Shown: in pieces, positions 16,353-25,352 of the stretch
Position numbering within the stretch: the first letter of the stretch is position 1
Layout of the letters: each line of letters begins with the position of its first letter
Assembly (NCBI GenBank): GCA_027859085.1
Contig: JAQIBJ010000078.1
Coordinates: forward strand, 1-34,796
Direction of reading: 5' to 3'
Origin: Mycoplasmatota bacterium
GTDB lineage: Bacteria > Bacillota_I > Bacilli_A > Izemoplasmatales > Hujiaoplasmataceae
Length of the DNA stretch: 34,796 nt
Position numbers and translations under genes: made by a program
The notes under the pieces: generated by a model
Told to the model about the DNA's origin: nothing
Databases searched by the model: none
What the model saw: the letters and a program-made list of their open reading frames with translations, nothing else

Positions 16353-17747
16353 ATGATAACATTTTATTTTGATTTAAACAAGGAAATACCCCTCTATGAA
16401 CAACTATATATTTACATAAAAGAAGCGATAGAGAAAAATGAATTAGTTGCTAATGAGAAACTGCCATCAAAAAGAAAATTAGCGACACATTTAAAGATAA
16501 GTCAAACCACGATTGAAACGGCATATTTACAATTATTAGCTGAAGGTTATATTAAATCTGTGCCAAGAGTTGGTTATTTTGTTTTAGAAAATTTAAACTT
16601 TCCTAAGAAGAAAAAAATCAAACATAAAATTAAAACAAAAGAAGTTAAAACTTATCCATATGACTTTAAGACAAATCAAGTGGATACTGAAAACTTTCCT
16701 TATAGGCAATTTGCAAAAATAGAAAGAGAAATTATCCTAGATCGGTTGCCTAAAGCCATCAATCATATGGACTATTTTGGATTATATTCTTTAAGAGAGA
16801 AAATTGCAGACATATTATTCGCTTATCGTGGTATAGAGGCTTTGCCTGAACAAATTGTTGTGGGAAGTGGATCTGAACATTTAATTAGTTTGTTGGTTTT
16901 ATTATTGGGACGAGATAAATTAATATTTACTGAAGACCCTTCTTATTTAAAAAATTACTTATTGTATAAAGAATATGGGGCAAATGTTGATGTGTGCAAA
17001 TTAGACGAACAAGGAATTTCGATTGATGAATTGAAACAATCAAACGCAGATGTCGTTCATGTAGCACCATCTCATCAATATCCAACGGGAATTATTACAC
17101 CTGTTTCAAGACGTATCGAATTGCTCAACTGGGCAAGTGAAAGAGAAGACAGATATATTGTAGAAGATGATTATGATAGTGAGTTTAGATTTTCTGGAAA
17201 TCCTATTCCCGCATTAAAAGTGATGGATGAATATGATAAAGTCATCTATATGAATTCATTTTCAAAATCAATATCTCCTGGTTTTAGAGTGAGTTTCATG
17301 GTATTACCAAGGAAATTAGTAAAGAAGTATCAAGATTCATTCAGTTATTTTTCGTGTTCTGTTCCTGTAATGACCCAGTTATCTTTGGAAAAGTTTATTG
17401 AAGATGGTGAGTTTGAAAAACACCTGAATAGAATGAAGATCATTTATAAGAATAAAAGAGATGATTTAATTAATACTTTAGAAGTTGCATTTGGTGATTC
17501 AATATTAATTAAAGGTTCTGATGCTGGATTACACTTTTTAATTGAAGTTAAAACTGATTTATCGGAAAACGAATTGATAGAACGCGCTAAGTCAGTTGGT
17601 GTAAGAGTATATGGGTTAGGTGAGTTTTTTATTCGAAGCATTAGAAGGTATGAGAATCCAACCTTGATTTTTGGTTATTCTCATTTAAATTCAGAGGATT
17701 TTAAAGAAGCTGTTAAAAGATTAAAAAATATTTGGAAAGAAAATTAA
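16353..17747 (+). CDS. pdxR: MocR-type GntR/aminotransferase regulator of pdxST (PdxR-like)
   Basis: 464 aa. N-terminal GntR winged helix (about 1-70; LPSKRKLATHLKISQTTIETAY) joined by a basic linker (85-100) to a class I aminotransferase fold. The PLP lysine is in SFSKSISPGFR, with EDDYDSEFR upstream. MocR proteins use the dead aminotransferase domain as a PLP sensor; PdxR members activate pdxST when PLP is low and shut off their own gene. Assignment as PdxR rests on divergent placement next to pdxS and the operator-like repeat between them. GABA-type regulators (GabR) are the alternative, but no gab genes are nearby. Confidence 0.88.
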   Translation: MITFYFDLNKEIPLYEQLYIYIKEAIEKNELVANEKLPSKRKLATHLKISQTTIETAYLQLLAEGYIKSVPRVGYFVLENLNFPKKKKIKHKIKTKEVKTYPYDFKTNQVDTENFPYRQFAKIEREIILDRLPKAINHMDYFGLYSLREKIADILFAYRGIEALPEQIVVGSGSEHLISLLVLLLGRDKLIFTEDPSYLKNYLLYKEYGANVDVCKLDEQGISIDELKQSNADVVHVAPSHQYPTGIITPVSRRIELLNWASEREDRYIVEDDYDSEFRFSGNPIPALKVMDEYDKVIYMNSFSKSISPGFRVSFMVLPRKLVKKYQDSFSYFSCSVPVMTQLSLEKFIEDGEFEKHLNRMKIIYKNKRDDLINTLEVAFGDSILIKGSDAGLHFLIEVKTDLSENELIERAKSVGVRVYGLGEFFIRSIRRYENPTLIFGYSHLNSEDFKEAVKRLKNIWKEN

Positions 17748-17773
17748 TATTTTTTTAAAAAAACGATGGTCTA

Positions 17774-17787
17774 TGTAAGCGCTTTAT
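17774..17787 (+). promoter_or_regulatory. cre-like catabolite site at the proline operon promoter
   Basis: TGTAAGCGCTTTAT fits the CcpA consensus TGWAARCGYTWWCW at all but about one position and is nearly palindromic at its core. It overlaps a candidate -10 (TATGAT 17785-17790 or TAAAAT 17790-17795) with no good -35. Expected to repress the operon on preferred sugars. Confidence 0.6.
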
Positions 17788-17820
17788 GATAAAATTAAAA
17801 ACTGTAGAGGTGGTGGCTTG

Positions 17821-18126
17821 ATGAGAGTAAAAGAACATCCAATTTTAAATTTTAATCATCAAAATGAAATTCATTTCACTTATAACGAAAAACCAATGGT
17901 TGGGTATGAAGGCGATACAATCGGAGCGGCTTTATATGACAATGGTATTCGTCATTTTTCTGACAGTGTGGTGCATAAACGTCCACGTGGGTTATACTGT
18001 GCAATTGGAAATTGCGGCTCATGTTATATGCAAGTCAATGGTGTTGAAAATGTTAAGACATGTATGACTTTACTAGAAGATGATATGCGAGTCATTTCAG
18101 AAGTTGATGAGGATAAAGATGATTAA
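17821..18126 (+). CDS. [2Fe-2S] subunit of a heteromeric proline/amine dehydrogenase
   Basis: 101 aa. ATG 17821 is preferred over TTG 17818; RBS GAGGTGGTGG. A plant-type ferredoxin-like fold with cysteines C60-x4-C65-x2-C68-x12-C81 would hold one 2Fe-2S cluster. The family is the small subunit of HcnA / sarcosine oxidase / multi-subunit amino-acid dehydrogenase complexes. It is the first gene of a six-gene run with overlaps of 1-8 nt, so the products almost certainly form one enzyme. Role inferred: electron relay between the two flavin subunits. Confidence 0.8.
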   Translation: MRVKEHPILNFNHQNEIHFTYNEKPMVGYEGDTIGAALYDNGIRHFSDSVVHKRPRGLYCAIGNCGSCYMQVNGVENVKTCMTLLEDDMRVISEVDEDKDD

Positions 18127-19204
18127 TCGTGATTTGGTCATAGTTGGTGGAGGTCCTGCTGGGTTAAGTGCGGCAAAAGTTGCATTAGACGCTGGTATGA
18201 AGGTCACATTGATTGAAAGATTTAATCAATTAGGTGGACAATTGATTAAACAAACGCATAAGTTTTTTGGATCAAAGTTGCAATACGCAAAAACAAGAGG
18301 TTTTGATATTGCAAAAATTTTAATCGATGATTTAAATGGTTTTAGTCATGACCAATTAGAAATCTTATTGGATGCGACTTGTGTGGCTTTATATCCAGAT
18401 AAGGTATTGACTGTCTATCAATATGGTAAATACATGAAGTACAATGCGAAGTCTGTGATTGTTGCGACAGGAGCGAGTGAAAAAATATTGGCTTTTGAAA
18501 ACAATGATTTGCCAGGAATTTATGGTGCTGGCGCCATTCAAACAATCATGAACATCTACGGTATTCAACCAGGTAAAGAAGTTGTGATGGTTGGTAGTGG
18601 AAACATTGGTTTAATTGTTGCTTACCAATTGCTTCAAGCAGGTGTGAAAGTAAGTGCTATATTAGAAGCTGCCAGTTATATTGGTGGCTATTTGGTACAT
18701 GCATCAAAATTAAAAAGACTTGGTGTGGATATCTTAACCAACACCACGGTTAAAAAAGCAGTAGGAGAAGAAAAATTAGAAAAGATTATCACTGTGAAGT
18801 TAGACGAAAAATGGCAAGAAATACCTGGGTCTGAAGCAGAGATGGATACAGATGTTTTATGTATATCTGTTGGTTTATCTCCATTACACCAGTTGATGTC
18901 AATGGCTGGCGTTAAAATGGTAGATATTAGTGAATTAGGTGGTTTGGTACCTAAAAAAACTTGTGATTACGAAACCACGGTAGACAATGTCTATGCATGT
19001 GGAGATGTCACAGGCATAGAAGAAGCGTCTTCAGCCATGGTTGAAGGTAGGATTTGTGGTTTAATGGCCGCAAATCATTTAGGGTTTAAACATCCTAATG
19101 GAGAACAATTAGAAGATGATTTAAACAATCAATTATGTGTATTAAGACAAGGACCATGTGGTGAAAAAATAAGATGTGGTCTTAAAAAAGTGGGTGAAAT
19201 TTGA
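18119..19204 (+). CDS. FAD/NAD-binding oxidoreductase subunit (HcnB/PdhA-like alpha)
   Basis: 361 aa. ATG 18119 overlaps the preceding stop by 8 nt and has GAGGA upstream. Two dinucleotide-binding motifs: GGGPAG (10-15) for FAD and GSGNIG (169-174) for NAD(P) or a second nucleotide; YACGDVTG near the C-terminus is the second FAD motif. A Cys-rich tail (LCVLRQGPCGEKIRC) could bind a cluster. Related to HcnB and to the alpha subunit of the dye-linked L-proline dehydrogenase of Thermococcales. Likely passes electrons from the proline-oxidising flavin subunit to NAD or another carrier. Ends in TGA overlapping the next ATG. Confidence 0.83.
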   Translation: MINRDLVIVGGGPAGLSAAKVALDAGMKVTLIERFNQLGGQLIKQTHKFFGSKLQYAKTRGFDIAKILIDDLNGFSHDQLEILLDATCVALYPDKVLTVYQYGKYMKYNAKSVIVATGASEKILAFENNDLPGIYGAGAIQTIMNIYGIQPGKEVVMVGSGNIGLIVAYQLLQAGVKVSAILEAASYIGGYLVHASKLKRLGVDILTNTTVKKAVGEEKLEKIITVKLDEKWQEIPGSEAEMDTDVLCISVGLSPLHQLMSMAGVKMVDISELGGLVPKKTCDYETTVDNVYACGDVTGIEEASSAMVEGRICGLMAANHLGFKHPNGEQLEDDLNNQLCVLRQGPCGEKIRCGLKKVGEI

Positions 19205-19692
19205 TGTTTAAGAAAACGGGTGTTCCGACAAAAGAAATGATAAGATCAAGATTCCCTAAAGATAAAAAAGTACTTTTTAGACCGAAGGCTATCATTGAAT
19301 GTTACGATGAAATACCTTGTAATCCATGTGAAACGGTATGTCCGTTTAGTGCGATTACCATTGGTGAAGACATCAATGCAATTCCTCAAATTGATTTTGA
19401 TAAATGTACAGGTTGTGGAATATGTGTGCATTCATGTCCAGGCCTTGCGATTATTGTCGCAATGATTAAGAATGGTAAAGCATATTTTAAAGTGCCTTAT
19501 GAATTGTTGCCATTACCAAAAGTAAAAGAAAGATGGTTGGCCGTAAATAGAAACGGTGATGTGATCAGTAAATGTAAAATTGAAAATGTCATGACGGCTA
19601 AAAAATCAACAAATAATACGACGATTGTGACCGTTTCCTTAGAACAACCTTATTTATATGACTTTATTACTATAAGGAGGCCACATGAGTAA
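19204..19692 (+). CDS. 2[4Fe-4S] ferredoxin-like subunit
   Basis: 162 aa. Two cluster motifs: C33-x5-C39-x2-C42-x3-C46-P and C68-x2-C71-x2-C74-x3-C78-P. The first is non-standard in its leading cysteine. The C-terminal half (about 95-160) is not ferredoxin-like and may be a docking domain. ATG overlaps the upstream TGA (TGATG), a sign of coupled translation. Found here between the two flavin subunits, it should carry electrons within the complex. Confidence 0.8.
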   Translation: MFKKTGVPTKEMIRSRFPKDKKVLFRPKAIIECYDEIPCNPCETVCPFSAITIGEDINAIPQIDFDKCTGCGICVHSCPGLAIIVAMIKNGKAYFKVPYELLPLPKVKERWLAVNRNGDVISKCKIENVMTAKKSTNNTTIVTVSLEQPYLYDFITIRRPHE

Positions 19693-19963
19693 AAGAGATA
19701 TAATTATCTGCAGATGTGAGGATGTTAGTCTAGCAGATATTCATGAAGCCTTAGACATGGGTTATCGTGATTTTGAATCTATTAAAAGAATATTAAGAGT
19801 GGGCATGGGTCCTTGTCAAGGACAAAGTTGTGCACACCTTGTAAAAAATGAGATTGCTCGATATAATAAAGTAAACCCTGAAACGGTTAAAATTCATAAA
19901 ACAAGACCATTGATTAGTGGTGTAGTTTTAAAAGATATTGCAGAGAGTGATGAAGATGAATAG
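19685..19963 (+). CDS. BFD-like [2Fe-2S]-binding subunit
   Basis: 92 aa. Four cysteines in the BFD/Fer2_BFD pattern: C9-x-C11 (CRCEDV) and C44-x4-C49 (CQGQSC), which bind one 2Fe-2S cluster. In many heteromeric amino-acid dehydrogenases this domain is fused to the HcnB-like subunit; here it is a separate gene. RBS AAGGAGG; overlaps the previous gene by 8 nt and the next by 8 nt. Confidence 0.85.
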   Translation: MSKRDIIICRCEDVSLADIHEALDMGYRDFESIKRILRVGMGPCQGQSCAHLVKNEIARYNKVNPETVKIHKTRPLISGVVLKDIAESDEDE

Positions 19964-21101
19964 AGCAGAGATAGTCATTGTTGGTGCTGGGATTTCAGGA
20001 CTAAGCATTGCATATAATTTGGCAAAAAAAGGTATGAAAAATATTGTTGTTTTAGATAAAAGTCATTTCTTAGCAGGTGCTACTGCGAGATGTGGTGCTG
20101 GGGTTAGACAACAATGGGCGACGGAATTAAATTGTATTCTTGCAAGAAAATCGATTGAATTTTTTTCTCACGCCAATGAAACATTAAATTATCATCGAGA
20201 TATCGAATTTAAACAAGGTGGTTATTTAATTCTTTCAACTTCAAAAGAAGAAGATATCCAATTTGAAAAAAATGTGAAGTTACAGAATTCTTTGGGAATT
20301 CCAACAAAGCATTTAACAAAAGATGAAGCATTAAAAATTGTTCCGCATCTAAATCCTGATAGTTTTACAACCGCAACGTTTTGTGAAACTGATGGACATA
20401 TCAATCCCTTTCTAATGAGTGAAGCATATTATTTAGCCGCTCAAAAACTAGGCGTTGAATTTCATTTCTTTAATGAAGTGGAAGATATTGTTTTAGAAGA
20501 CGGAAAGATTGCAAAAGTAATAACGGATAAAATGGAAATTCAAACCAATAAAGTTGTGGATGCAGCTGGTGGATATGCTCAAGAAATTGGAGGTATGGTT
20601 GGAATAGATATTCCAGTTTATTCAGAAAATCATGAAATTTTAGTCACTGAAAGGGCCACGCAAATGCTTGAACCAATGGTGATGAGTTTTTCTAAGAATA
20701 TTTACTGCCAACAAGTACCTCATGGTTCAATTATGATGGGAAGAAATAATCCAAATGCATTACATAACCATGATGTTTCATCAAGTTGGAGATTCTTGGA
20801 TAAAATGGCAAAGACAGTTAATCATATCTTACCTGAAGTTGCAAAACAGAGAGTCATTAGAACTTGGGGTGGATTATATAATATAACACCAGATTTCCAA
20901 CCGATTATATCAGATTCAAATGTCAAGGGTTTTTATATAGCTTGTGGTTATTCTGGACACGGATTTATGTTTGCGCCAATTACAGGCGAGTTATTAACAG
21001 AGATTATTTTAGGTGAACCATTAGAGTATTATGCGAAGGCTCTGCATATGGATCGCTTTAATGATATGGATAAAATAGATAAAGAACATTCAGTAGTATA
21101 G
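19956..21101 (+). CDS. DadA/SoxB-type FAD subunit, likely L-proline dehydrogenase beta
   Basis: 381 aa. ATG 19956 gives the same 8-nt overlap (ATGAATAG) seen at 18119, so it is preferred over ATG 19950. GAGISG (10-15) binds [16 protein letters not shown] is typical of glycine/sarcosine/proline oxidase-like flavoproteins; the C-terminal [12 protein letters not shown] closes the flavin site. This family oxidises secondary amines and amino acids to imines. Next to RocA, proline to pyrroline-5-carboxylate is the most likely reaction; sarcosine, D-amino acids or glycine are alternatives. Confidence 0.85.
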   Translation: MNRAEIVIVGAGISGLSIAYNLAKKGMKNIVVLDKSHFLAGATARCGAGVRQQWATELNCILARKSIEFFSHANETLNYHRDIEFKQGGYLILSTSKEEDIQFEKNVKLQNSLGIPTKHLTKDEALKIVPHLNPDSFTTATFCETDGHINPFLMSEAYYLAAQKLGVEFHFFNEVEDIVLEDGKIAKVITDKMEIQTNKVVDAAGGYAQEIGGMVGIDIPVYSENHEILVTERATQMLEPMVMSFSKNIYCQQVPHGSIMMGRNNPNALHNHDVSSSWRFLDKMAKTVNHILPEVAKQRVIRTWGGLYNITPDFQPIISDSNVKGFYIACGYSGHGFMFAPITGELLTEIILGEPLEYYAKALHMDRFNDMDKIDKEHSVV

Positions 21102-21120
21102 TAAAGGAGAGGGAGATATT

Positions 21121-22677
21121 ATGGCGATTTATAGTTACCGTACAGAACCATTAACAGATTTTAGTGATGCAAACAATCGTTTGCAGTATGAAGAGGGTAT
21201 TAAAAAAGTAAGAGGGTATTTAGGCAAGAAATATCCGTTGATTATTAATGGAGAAAGGATTTATACAAAACATTTTGTAAATTCTTTAAATCCTTCTAAT
21301 CATGAAGAAGTGATTGGAGAAATTGCACAAGCCGGTATTGAAGAAGCTAAAATGGCAATGGAGGCTGCATTATCTTCTTTTGAATATTGGAAAAAAGTAA
21401 GTCCAAAAGTGAGAGCTGATGTTTTATTTAAAGCAGCAAACATTCTAAGAAGAAAAAAACATGAAATTTCTGCATTAATGACTTTAGAAGCAGGTAAACC
21501 ATGGGCGGAAGCGGATGCGGATACTGCAGAGGCAATTGATTTCTTAGAATATTATGGCCGTCAAATGATGGAAATGACTGAGATTGATAAAAAAGTTTTA
21601 AGTCGTAGAGATTTCGAAAGAAATGAATACAAGTATATTCCATTAGGTGTTGGTGCAATTATTACACCTTGGAACTTCCCAATGGCAATTTTAACAGGGA
21701 TGACTTCTGCAGCGGTTGTGACTGGTAATACTGTTTTATTAAAACCAGCATCAACAACACAAGTGATTGCTTATAAATTTATTGAAATAATGGAAGAAGC
21801 AGGGTTACCTAAAGGTGTGATTAACTTTGTACCTGGTAAAGGGTCTGAAACAGGAGATTTTATTGTTAAACATCCTAAAACACGTTTTATTTCATTTACA
21901 GGTTCAAAAGATGTTGGTATTCAAATTTATGAAAATGCAGCGAAGGTGAGAGAAGGACAAATTTGGTTAAAAAGAGTGATTGCTGAAATGGGCGGTAAAG
22001 ATGCTATTTTAGTGGATAACCAAATAGATCCAGAAATGGCTGCGGATGCAATTGTAAAATCAGCATTTGGTTTTTCAGGTCAAAAATGTTCTGCTTGTTC
22101 AAGGGCAGTTATTCATCAAGATGTCTATGACGATGTTATTAAATTAATCAAAGAAAAAACAGAAAAATTAAATGTTGGTCTATCAGAAAAATATGAAAAT
22201 CATATGGGACCAGTAAATGATTTTTTAGCATTTAATAAAATATCAGAATATATTGAAATTGGTAAAAAAGAAGGTAAATTATTAATCGGTGGTACAACCA
22301 ATAAAGAAAGAGGATATTTTATTGATCCAACTGTTTTTATTGATTTAGATGCTAAATCGAGAATTATGCAAGAGGAAGTTTTTGGTCCTGTTTTAGGCGT
22401 AACAAAAGTTAAAACTTTTGAAGAAGGTTTAGAAGTTATTAATGGAACAGAATATGGTTTAACAGGTGCTTGTATTTCTAACAATAGAATGCATTTAGAA
22501 ATGGCAAGAGAAGATTTCCATGTTGGAAACTTGTATTTAAATCGTAAATGTACAGGTGCAATTGTTGGATACCAACCATTTGGTGGATTTAACATGAGTG
22601 GTACTGATTCAAAAGCTGGTGGACCAGATTACTTAGTATTACATATGCAAGGAAAATCAGTAACTGAACAATTATAA
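21121..22677 (+). CDS. rocA: L-glutamate gamma-semialdehyde (P5C) dehydrogenase
   Basis: 518 aa, full RocA length, and close in wording to Bacillus RocA throughout ([33 protein letters not shown]; the [18 protein letters not shown] ending). Nucleophile Cys323 in GQKCSACS, base Glu289 in AEMGGKD, Asn185 in TPWNFP. Oxidises glutamate semialdehyde (from P5C) to glutamate with NAD+. RBS AAAGGAG, 19 nt after the dehydrogenase genes. It gives the strongest hint that the preceding five genes act on proline. Confidence 0.95.
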   Translation: MAIYSYRTEPLTDFSDANNRLQYEEGIKKVRGYLGKKYPLIINGERIYTKHFVNSLNPSNHEEVIGEIAQAGIEEAKMAMEAALSSFEYWKKVSPKVRADVLFKAANILRRKKHEISALMTLEAGKPWAEADADTAEAIDFLEYYGRQMMEMTEIDKKVLSRRDFERNEYKYIPLGVGAIITPWNFPMAILTGMTSAAVVTGNTVLLKPASTTQVIAYKFIEIMEEAGLPKGVINFVPGKGSETGDFIVKHPKTRFISFTGSKDVGIQIYENAAKVREGQIWLKRVIAEMGGKDAILVDNQIDPEMAADAIVKSAFGFSGQKCSACSRAVIHQDVYDDVIKLIKEKTEKLNVGLSEKYENHMGPVNDFLAFNKISEYIEIGKKEGKLLIGGTTNKERGYFIDPTVFIDLDAKSRIMQEEVFGPVLGVTKVKTFEEGLEVINGTEYGLTGACISNNRMHLEMAREDFHVGNLYLNRKCTGAIVGYQPFGGFNMSGTDSKAGGPDYLVLHMQGKSVTEQL

Positions 22678-22690
22678 GAAATAGATAGAA

Positions 22691-22718
22691 TTTAGACCGG
22701 TCAATTTGACTGGTCTAA
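22691..22718. repeat. 28-bp inverted repeat after rocA
   Basis: TTTAGACCGGTCAA / TTGACTGGTCTAAA, fully paired but for one G-T. There is no T run on either side, so it is a poor intrinsic terminator. TAGACC-GGTC half sites resemble TetR-type operators. It lies about 60 bp upstream of the start of the osmC transcript. Confidence 0.6.
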
Positions 22719-22741
22719 AATATAAATGCATTTAGTTTGAA

Positions 22742-22770
22742 TTCGAAATACTTTTATGCGATAATATAAT
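22742..22770 (+). promoter_or_regulatory. Promoter of osmC-nitroreductase genes
   Basis: TTCGAA (22742-22747), 17 nt, TATAAT (22765-22770), immediately before RBS AAAGGAG. Confidence 0.65.
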
Positions 22771-22789
22771 CACAAAGGAGTTGATGCAA

Positions 22790-23227
22790 ATGAAAACTTT
22801 TAAAGCAACAGCTAAAAAACTAAAAGAAGGTATGCAAGTAGAAACAGAAGCAAATGGTTTTAAAATGCTATTTGATGAACCCGAACAAATGGGTGGAACG
22901 AATAAAGCAGTTAATCCAATGAGTGCAGCGTTATCAGTTATGGGCGCATGTCAAACAATCGTCGCATTTATGTTCGCAAAACAAAAAGGAATCGATTTAG
23001 AAGATTTCTTTGTTGAAATAGAAGGTGACATGGATATGAAAGCATTAATGCAACAAAGCGGTAGTAGAACTGGCTTTCAAGAAATCAGATATAAAATGCA
23101 TTTTAAATCAAATGCAAGTGAAGAAACATTACAAGAGTTTTCTGATTTTATAGAAATTAATTGTCCAGTCAGTGACACCTTTAATCAAGGTGCTAAATTA
23201 GTCAATGAAGGCATTGTAAAGGAGTAA
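22790..23227 (+). CDS. OsmC/Ohr-family protein
   Basis: 145 aa. ATG 22790 is 9 nt after AAAGGAG; ATG 22784 would be too close. The OsmC fold has two conserved cysteines, here in GACQTIVAFMFA and in NCPVSDTF. Ohr/OsmC enzymes reduce organic hydroperoxides through these cysteines. The YhfA-like branch of the family has less clear roles. Placed 4 nt before a nitroreductase gene, it suggests a small redox-stress unit. Cytosolic. Confidence 0.85.
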   Translation: MKTFKATAKKLKEGMQVETEANGFKMLFDEPEQMGGTNKAVNPMSAALSVMGACQTIVAFMFAKQKGIDLEDFFVEIEGDMDMKALMQQSGSRTGFQEIRYKMHFKSNASEETLQEFSDFIEINCPVSDTFNQGAKLVNEGIVKE

Positions 23228-23231
23228 TTAC

Positions 23232-23825
23232 ATGGAATTCTTAGAGGCATTAAAATCAAGGCATTCACAATATGCTTTATCAAAAGATATTAATATTAGC
23301 CAAATAGAGATAGAAAATTATTTAAAAGGAATATTAACCTATACACCATCGGCTTTTAATTCACAAAGTCAAAGAATGATGGTTTTGGTTGGTGAAAAAC
23401 ATGATCAATTATGGAATCAATTAATAGAAATTATGAAAGGTATTGTTAAAGGTAAACAGTTTGAGAATACAAAAGCAAAGCTTAATGGATTTAAAGGCGC
23501 TTATGGAACCATTCTTTTCTTTGACGATATGGCTGTGATTGAAGATTTACAAGAACAATATCCATTGTATAAGGATAATTTCAGCAAGTGGTCAGTTGAG
23601 CAAAATGGTATGTTACAATCTAATGTATGGGTTGGTTTAAGCATGAAAGGTATGGGTGCTTCATTACAACATTATAATGAATTGATTGAAGAATATATTA
23701 AAACAAATTATGATATCCCTCAAAAATGGGAATTAAGAGCACAAATGCCATTTGGTAAAATAGAAGATCCAGCGAAAGAAAAAGAACATATGGATGTTAA
23801 TAAAAGAATTGTAGTAAAAAAATAA
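23232..23825 (+). CDS. Nitroreductase-family FMN oxidoreductase
   Basis: 197 aa. SRHSQYALS near residue 9 is the FMN phosphate-binding segment of nitroreductases; TPSAFNSQSQR (about 37-47) is the second, and GASLQHYN in the second half lines the flavin. It resembles the Frm2/Hbn1-like branch. These enzymes act as dimers with FMN and NAD(P)H; substrate unknown. Likely co-transcribed with osmC, and followed by a terminator. Confidence 0.88.
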   Translation: MEFLEALKSRHSQYALSKDINISQIEIENYLKGILTYTPSAFNSQSQRMMVLVGEKHDQLWNQLIEIMKGIVKGKQFENTKAKLNGFKGAYGTILFFDDMAVIEDLQEQYPLYKDNFSKWSVEQNGMLQSNVWVGLSMKGMGASLQHYNELIEEYIKTNYDIPQKWELRAQMPFGKIEDPAKEKEHMDVNKRIVVKK

Positions 23826-23840
23826 ATACTTATAATATAT

Positions 23841-23869
23841 AGAGCCTTAGAAAAATCTAAGGTTCTTTT
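23841..23869 (+). terminator. Terminator after the nitroreductase gene
   Basis: AGAGCCTTAGA (23841-23851) pairs with TCTAAGGTTCT (23856-23866) with G-T pairs, then T residues. Confidence 0.8.
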
Positions 23870-23946
23870 ATTTGCTTAAGATAATTTATTAATGAAAAGT
23901 ATGATTTTTTAATATAAAAAAGGTATAATAAAGACAAGTGATATAT

Positions 23947-24611
23947 ATGTGTGGATGTTTTACAATCACTAAGAATAAAGAAGAAGTTTTAAGATTTTTA
24001 ACCAAACACTTTAATATTGATAAGATAGAAGGTATCAATGTGCCTCGCTTTAATATTGGACCTGGACAAGATATTATTGCCTTGATTTTTGATGGAGAAA
24101 ATTATCGCGCGGGTTTAATACCTTGGGATTATAAAGTAAAGATAAAAGGTCAGTATAAGCAAGTGATTAATGCAAGAAGTGAGTCTGTACAAGAAAAATA
24201 TTCATTTAAAAATGCATTTAAAGATAATCGATGTATAATACTCACAGATGGTTTCTATGAGTGGGACCAACAAACGAAACAGCCTTACAGGTTTATTTTA
24301 AAAACAAATCAGTTATATTTTTATGCTGGTATTTATGATCAATTTAAATTAGATAATAAGAAAGTTTTTGGATCCTTAATTTTAACAACTGAGTGAATGA
24401 TTTGGTTTCAAAATATCATCAAAGAATGCCTGTCATTTTTAATGTGGAAAAAGCCAACGCATTTTTAAGAAAAGATATTGATTTAGAAAGTCTTCAGACT
24501 TTATTAAAACCATTCTCAGAAAATGAAATGGATGTTTATCCAGTGGATAAGCATATCAATAAAATGACCAATGATTTTCCTGAAGTCATAAAAAAAACGA
24601 CTAATCATTAG
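23947..24611 (+). pseudogene. SRAP-domain protein (YedK/HMCES type), frameshifted
   Basis: SRAP proteins crosslink to abasic sites in single-stranded DNA through Cys2 and protect them. The ATG at 23947 puts Cys directly after Met (MCGCFTI), as required. NARSES and GFYEW are typical. The frame ends at TGA 24394-24396 after LILTTE; the rest of the family sequence (NDLVSKYHQRMPVIF, with the conserved His) continues in another frame from 24396 to 24611. One missing base around 24393-24395 explains it: the expected reading is TE(A/S)ND. Either a true inactivating mutation or a sequencing error. -10 TATAAT (23924-23929) lies so close that the leader is only about 10 nt and has no RBS. Confidence 0.8.
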
Positions 24612-24617
24612 TCGTTT
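24595..24617. terminator. Bidirectional terminator over two convergent stop codons
   Basis: AAACGACTAAT pairs with ATTAGTCGTTT around C24606. On the minus strand seven T follow (24597-24591). It contains the stop codons of both the SRAP gene and the YgjV-like gene. Confidence 0.75.
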
Positions 24618-25243
24618 AATTCTAACAAGTAAGTTCTACTTGCATCAGATTCTTCGATTTTGTTAAAGCCCATTTTAACTAAGTATTTATCTTGTTTTGC
24701 GCTGTCAGAGAAAGTAATTAATTTGTTGTAGCCTTTTGTTAAAAAAATATGTTTGTTTTTTTCATAAATATATTTACCGGCTTTAAAGTCTCTAAACATC
24801 GGAATTACATAATCTAATTCAACCTTTAATGTATCTTCATCATACTTATTGGCCACAAATAACCCAACTGGCATAATGTCTCTTAGAATATAAAAGTTAT
24901 ATTCAGAGTTTTTGAAATCAACATCTATATGGTCATAAATTTTCAACATATCTTCTTTGTTGCGTTCAATAAAATATTCAATGTACTCGTTATTTTGTTG
25001 AATCTTAAGAATATTAAAATATGATTGAGAATTGTAAATCTTTATTAAGTAATAAATATTCGCAATAGCTGTAAATAGATTAAGTATAGCAACCGGATAA
25101 GTATTCGTTAGAATTGCATAAACAATAAAAGTTGTCGACCCGAATAAATTTATCCATCTTAATTTTTTCGTTGATGACATAATCAACGAAATCAATATTA
25201 ATATCGAGGCAGTATAACCTATGGCTTCAATCCACCAATGCAT
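24608..25243 (-). CDS. YgjV-like membrane protein with a C-terminal acetyltransferase-like domain
   Basis: 211 aa. The first ~75 residues form three membrane helices of the YgjV/PQ-loop-like type (GYTASILILISLIMSS; WINLFGSTTFIVYAIL; AILNLFTAIANIYYL). Residues about 85-205 are soluble and read like a GNAT-type fold (YNFYILRDIMPVGLFVA; LDYVIPMFRDFKAGKYIY). The catalytic role of this part is unproven. RBS AAAGGAG. The gene overlaps the SRAP remnant tail by 4 nt, convergently. Minus-strand -10 TATAAT at 25285-25280. Confidence 0.7.
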   Translation of the reverse strand: MHWWIEAIGYTASILILISLIMSSTKKLRWINLFGSTTFIVYAILTNTYPVAILNLFTAIANIYYLIKIYNSQSYFNILKIQQNNEYIEYFIERNKEDMLKIYDHIDVDFKNSEYNFYILRDIMPVGLFVANKYDEDTLKVELDYVIPMFRDFKAGKYIYEKNKHIFLTKGYNKLITFSDSAKQDKYLVKMGFNKIEESDASRTYLLELND

Positions 25244-25352
25244 AATATCACTCCTTTGAATTTTTTGATAACGAAAGATATTATATCATAAATAAAAAAA
25301 AATGAAACAAATTTTACTTAGTATTATTAATTATATATAGGAGGTCTAGTTT

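Noticed and set aside
22200-22595. Long open minus-strand frame inside rocA
   Set aside because: Shadow of rocA: antisense to a conserved catalytic region, with no RBS and no domain of its own.
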